From Verrucomicrobia bacterium UBA2970 (GTDB lineage Bacteria > Verrucomicrobiota > Verrucomicrobiia > Limisphaerales > AAA164-E04): a stretch of DNA of 35,921 bases. Below, piece by piece: positions 33,920 through 35,921 of the stretch (within the stretch, counting starts at the first letter, position 1; every line of letters begins with the position of its first letter). The stretch covers positions 1 to 35,921 of the forward strand of contig DEAY01000334.1 in assembly GCA_002348345.1 (NCBI GenBank), given 5' to 3'. The notes under the pieces were generated by a model. That model searched no databases, was not told the origin of the DNA, and worked only from the letters and a program-made list of their open reading frames with translations. The position numbers and the translations under genes are program-made.

Positions 33920-35107
33920 ATGGCGACGTCAAATTGTAGAGTCGATGCGTATCTTGAGGGGTTTGAGATCCAGTCCATCCGGGACTGGCTGTGGAACCAT
34001 CGCGCCGCCTTCTCCCATCCCACCATTGACCTCGCGATGGTTTTCGTTTCGCCGGATTTCGCCGAGCACTCCGGCCTACTCCTCTCGCTGATTCATGACG
34101 AAATCAATCCAAAACAAGTGATCGGATGCAGCAGCCCATCCTTGGTCAGCAACGATCGGGAACTTGAGAACACCAGCGGATTCACCATCGGCTTGTTCCA
34201 TCTCCCGGACACCGTTCTCAAAACCATTCGGTTCGATCAACGCGAGATCGAACATGCCGATTCATCCTCCTACTGGTGCGACCGACTTTCCACCGACTCC
34301 AGCAATGGATGGATCGTCTTTGCCGATCCCTTCCACATGAATCTGGACACCTGGTTGAAACAATGGAATCAAGCCCTCCCCGGCATCCCCATCCTCGGAG
34401 GGCTGGCCAGCGGCCGTCCCGGAGTTCATCAAACCGAACTCTATCTGCAAGATCAGGTGTTCACGCAAGGAGGAGTGGGGCTCTGCCTCGAAGGCAAGAC
34501 CAGGATCCAAAACGTGATTTCTCAGGGATGCACTCCGATCGGCGAACCTTGGATCATCACCAAGAGTAGCGACAACGTTCTGGAGGAGATCGGAAACCGA
34601 CCCGCCTATCAAGTTCTCCTCGAAACAGTGAACGAGCTGCCCAAGAATCTGGTTCAAGAGGTTCAGGGTAATCTGTTTCTGGGATTGGTCACCAACGAAT
34701 ATGCGGAGGACTTCAATCGGGGCGATTTCCTGGTTCGAAATCTTCTCGGAGCGGACCCGGATTCCGGACGCCTCTCGGTAGGGGCGCTCCCGAGGCTCGG
34801 CCAAACCGTGCAGTTCCAACTCCGGAGCCCAAACGCAGCCGACGAAGACCTCAAATCGCTTCTCAGGGAAGCACGCCTCAAAACCAAGACCGAACGAGTC
34901 CTGGGCGGCCTCCTCTGCACATGTAACGGGCGGGGCCAACGCCTCTTTGGTGCCCCCCATCACGATGCCCAAGAAATCATCAACGCCTTTGGTTCCATCG
35001 GCCTGATCGGCTTCTTCTGCAACGGCGAACTCGGTCCGGTCGGAAACCAGAATTACCTTCACGGATACACCGCATCGCTTGCCCTCTTTACCGCTCCGGC
35101 TGATTAA
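33920..35107 (+). CDS. FIST-domain sensory protein
   Basis: The product is 395 residues with no signal peptide or membrane segment. The FIST_N domain covers about 20-220 (IGCSSPSLVSN near 74, LPGIPILGGLASG near 153). FIST_C covers about 225-385 and ends in GLIGFFCNGELGPVGNQNYLHGYTASL, the family's characteristic finish. FIST domains are proposed small-ligand (amino-acid) sensors, often fused to or beside signalling proteins. Here the protein stands alone, so its output partner is unknown. It lies 110 bases after the HlyD-like gene and 18 before trmB. FIST genes next to trmB or unrelated housekeeping genes are not unusual. Confidence 0.9.
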   Translation: MATSNCRVDAYLEGFEIQSIRDWLWNHRAAFSHPTIDLAMVFVSPDFAEHSGLLLSLIHDEINPKQVIGCSSPSLVSNDRELENTSGFTIGLFHLPDTVLKTIRFDQREIEHADSSSYWCDRLSTDSSNGWIVFADPFHMNLDTWLKQWNQALPGIPILGGLASGRPGVHQTELYLQDQVFTQGGVGLCLEGKTRIQNVISQGCTPIGEPWIITKSSDNVLEEIGNRPAYQVLLETVNELPKNLVQEVQGNLFLGLVTNEYAEDFNRGDFLVRNLLGADPDSGRLSVGALPRLGQTVQFQLRSPNAADEDLKSLLREARLKTKTERVLGGLLCTCNGRGQRLFGAPHHDAQEIINAFGSIGLIGFFCNGELGPVGNQNYLHGYTASLALFTAPAD

Positions 35108-35125
35108 TCCATTCCCGATCGCCCC

Positions 35126-35743
35126 ATGCCCGCCAACCGGTCAAAACGCGAACCCGTTAGCCTTTTCCAACCTCGCTCCTATTTCGAGGTCCTTCCCTTG
35201 AACGAGATCTTTCCATCGCCCGCCCAAGCGACTGAAATCGAGATTGGCTGCGGGAGCGGTTCCTTCCTCGTCGACTATGCGGAACAGAATCCCGATACCA
35301 ACTTCCTTGGCATTGAACGGCTTCTCGGCCGAATCCGGAAACTCGATCGGAAGATACAGCGAAGAGCACTGTGCAACGTGAGGGTCCTGAGGGTCGAAGC
35401 CGGATACGCGGTCCAATACCTCCTACCTCCCAAAAGCATTCATGCCTATCATATCTACTTCCCCGATCCATGGCCGAAGAAAAAACACTGGAAGAACCGT
35501 CTCGTCGCCCCGGGCCTGATTCCCATCCTGATGGCGAGCCTCAAGCCCAAGGGAATGGTTTACTTACGCACGGATAACCAAGGCTATTTCGAGCAGATGC
35601 TGGAAACCTTCGAGAGCGCTAAGCAATTCCGGCCCATCAACGCGCCCGATTCCCTTACGACCATCGAGACGGATTTTGAAAAAACCTTCCATGAGCAAGG
35701 CATCCCCACCCTGAGGGCCCAGTACCAGTTGAGCTCCAGCTGA
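35126..35743 (+). CDS. trmB: tRNA (guanine-N7)-methyltransferase
   Basis: TrmB methylates G46 in the variable loop of tRNA using S-adenosylmethionine. The product is 205 residues, a normal length for the short form. The SAM motif EIGCGSGSFLVDYA lies at 39-52, with LGIERLLGRI just after as the acidic ribose contact. The family signature YFPDPWPKKKHWKNRLV lies at 111-127, and the C-terminal SLTTIETDFEKTFHEQG is typical. It starts 18 bases after the FIST gene stop, in the same direction, and is probably on the same transcript. Confidence 0.97.
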   Translation: MPANRSKREPVSLFQPRSYFEVLPLNEIFPSPAQATEIEIGCGSGSFLVDYAEQNPDTNFLGIERLLGRIRKLDRKIQRRALCNVRVLRVEAGYAVQYLLPPKSIHAYHIYFPDPWPKKKHWKNRLVAPGLIPILMASLKPKGMVYLRTDNQGYFEQMLETFESAKQFRPINAPDSLTTIETDFEKTFHEQGIPTLRAQYQLSSS

Positions 35744-35921
35744 GCTGAACCCCAGCGCATACCGAACGGACCCGATCGCCGCTACTCCTACCGGCTGTGC
35801 CAATCATTGCGAACCCAGCACTCCTGCCGAGGGTTCAACGCCCCGCAGGGGGACGAGTTTCATCCCCGCTGGCTGGAGACCCATCGGCTCCTGATCGCGA
35901 CCTCTCTCGACTCAAGCCCGC
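35744..35921. other. Window edge downstream of trmB
   Basis: These 178 bases follow trmB. Plus-strand frames run open to the edge, including one from a GTG at 35797, but none gives a product I recognise and no ribosome binding site is apparent. No terminator or RNA gene was seen. The start of another gene may lie here or just beyond the window. Confidence 0.3.

Overview
The window looks like a chromosomal segment of a Verrucomicrobiota (PVC superphylum) bacterium. The clues are a secreted sulfatase fused to HEAT-like repeats, a giant exported protein of alternating Ig-like and Calx-beta domains, a tiny very basic protein of PVC type, the remains of a Trx/PDZ (seleno)protein of a family I associate with Planctomycetes and Verrucomicrobia, and moderately high G+C with many genes lacking a clear Shine-Dalgarno sequence. 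This assignment is inference from gene content; no rRNA or tRNA gene was seen. I found no CRISPR array, insertion sequence or phage gene.

Layout. 1-1.5 kb (minus): a zinc-ribbon-like protein overlapping RNase III (rnc). 1.6-3.9 kb (plus): sulfatase-HEAT protein and methionine sulfoxide reductase B. 4-7.9 kb (minus): a 1315-residue Ig-like/Calx-beta protein ending in a strong hairpin/U-tract terminator. 8.1-11.4 kb (plus): E1-alpha, E1-beta and E2 of a 2-oxo-acid dehydrogenase complex. 11.5-12.4 kb: a decayed Trx/PDZ gene with three in-frame stops, one of them a TGA exactly at the redox Cys/Sec position. 12.6-16.3 kb (plus): homoserine dehydrogenase, threonine synthase, aspartokinase. 16.6-20.3 kb (plus): a TolC-type outer-membrane protein and an Aas-like acyltransferase/acyl-activating fusion. 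20.3-24.7 kb (minus): argJ-argB-argD-argF. 25.1-28 kb: signal peptidase I, an NTF2-like membrane-anchored protein, a 32-residue basic protein (minus), a lipoprotein resembling the SecD periplasmic domain, and an M23 peptidase. 28-30.8 kb (minus): a LysR regulator and pyruvate kinase. 31.2-35.7 kb (plus): a tight VTC-domain / DUF4956 / HlyD-like trio, a FIST-domain sensor and trmB.

Functionally this is mostly housekeeping: the aspartate-to-threonine branch (hom-thrC-lysC), arginine biosynthesis from N-acetylglutamate to citrulline (without argC), the 2-oxo-acid dehydrogenase core (without E3), and envelope functions. The less ordinary parts are the degraded Trx/PDZ locus with its possible selenocysteine codon, the VTC-DUF4956-HlyD module that may make or move a polyphosphate-like polymer at the inner membrane, the SecD-like lipoprotein, the C-x9-C loop repeated in four of five Calx-beta domains, and the overlooked small basic gene.
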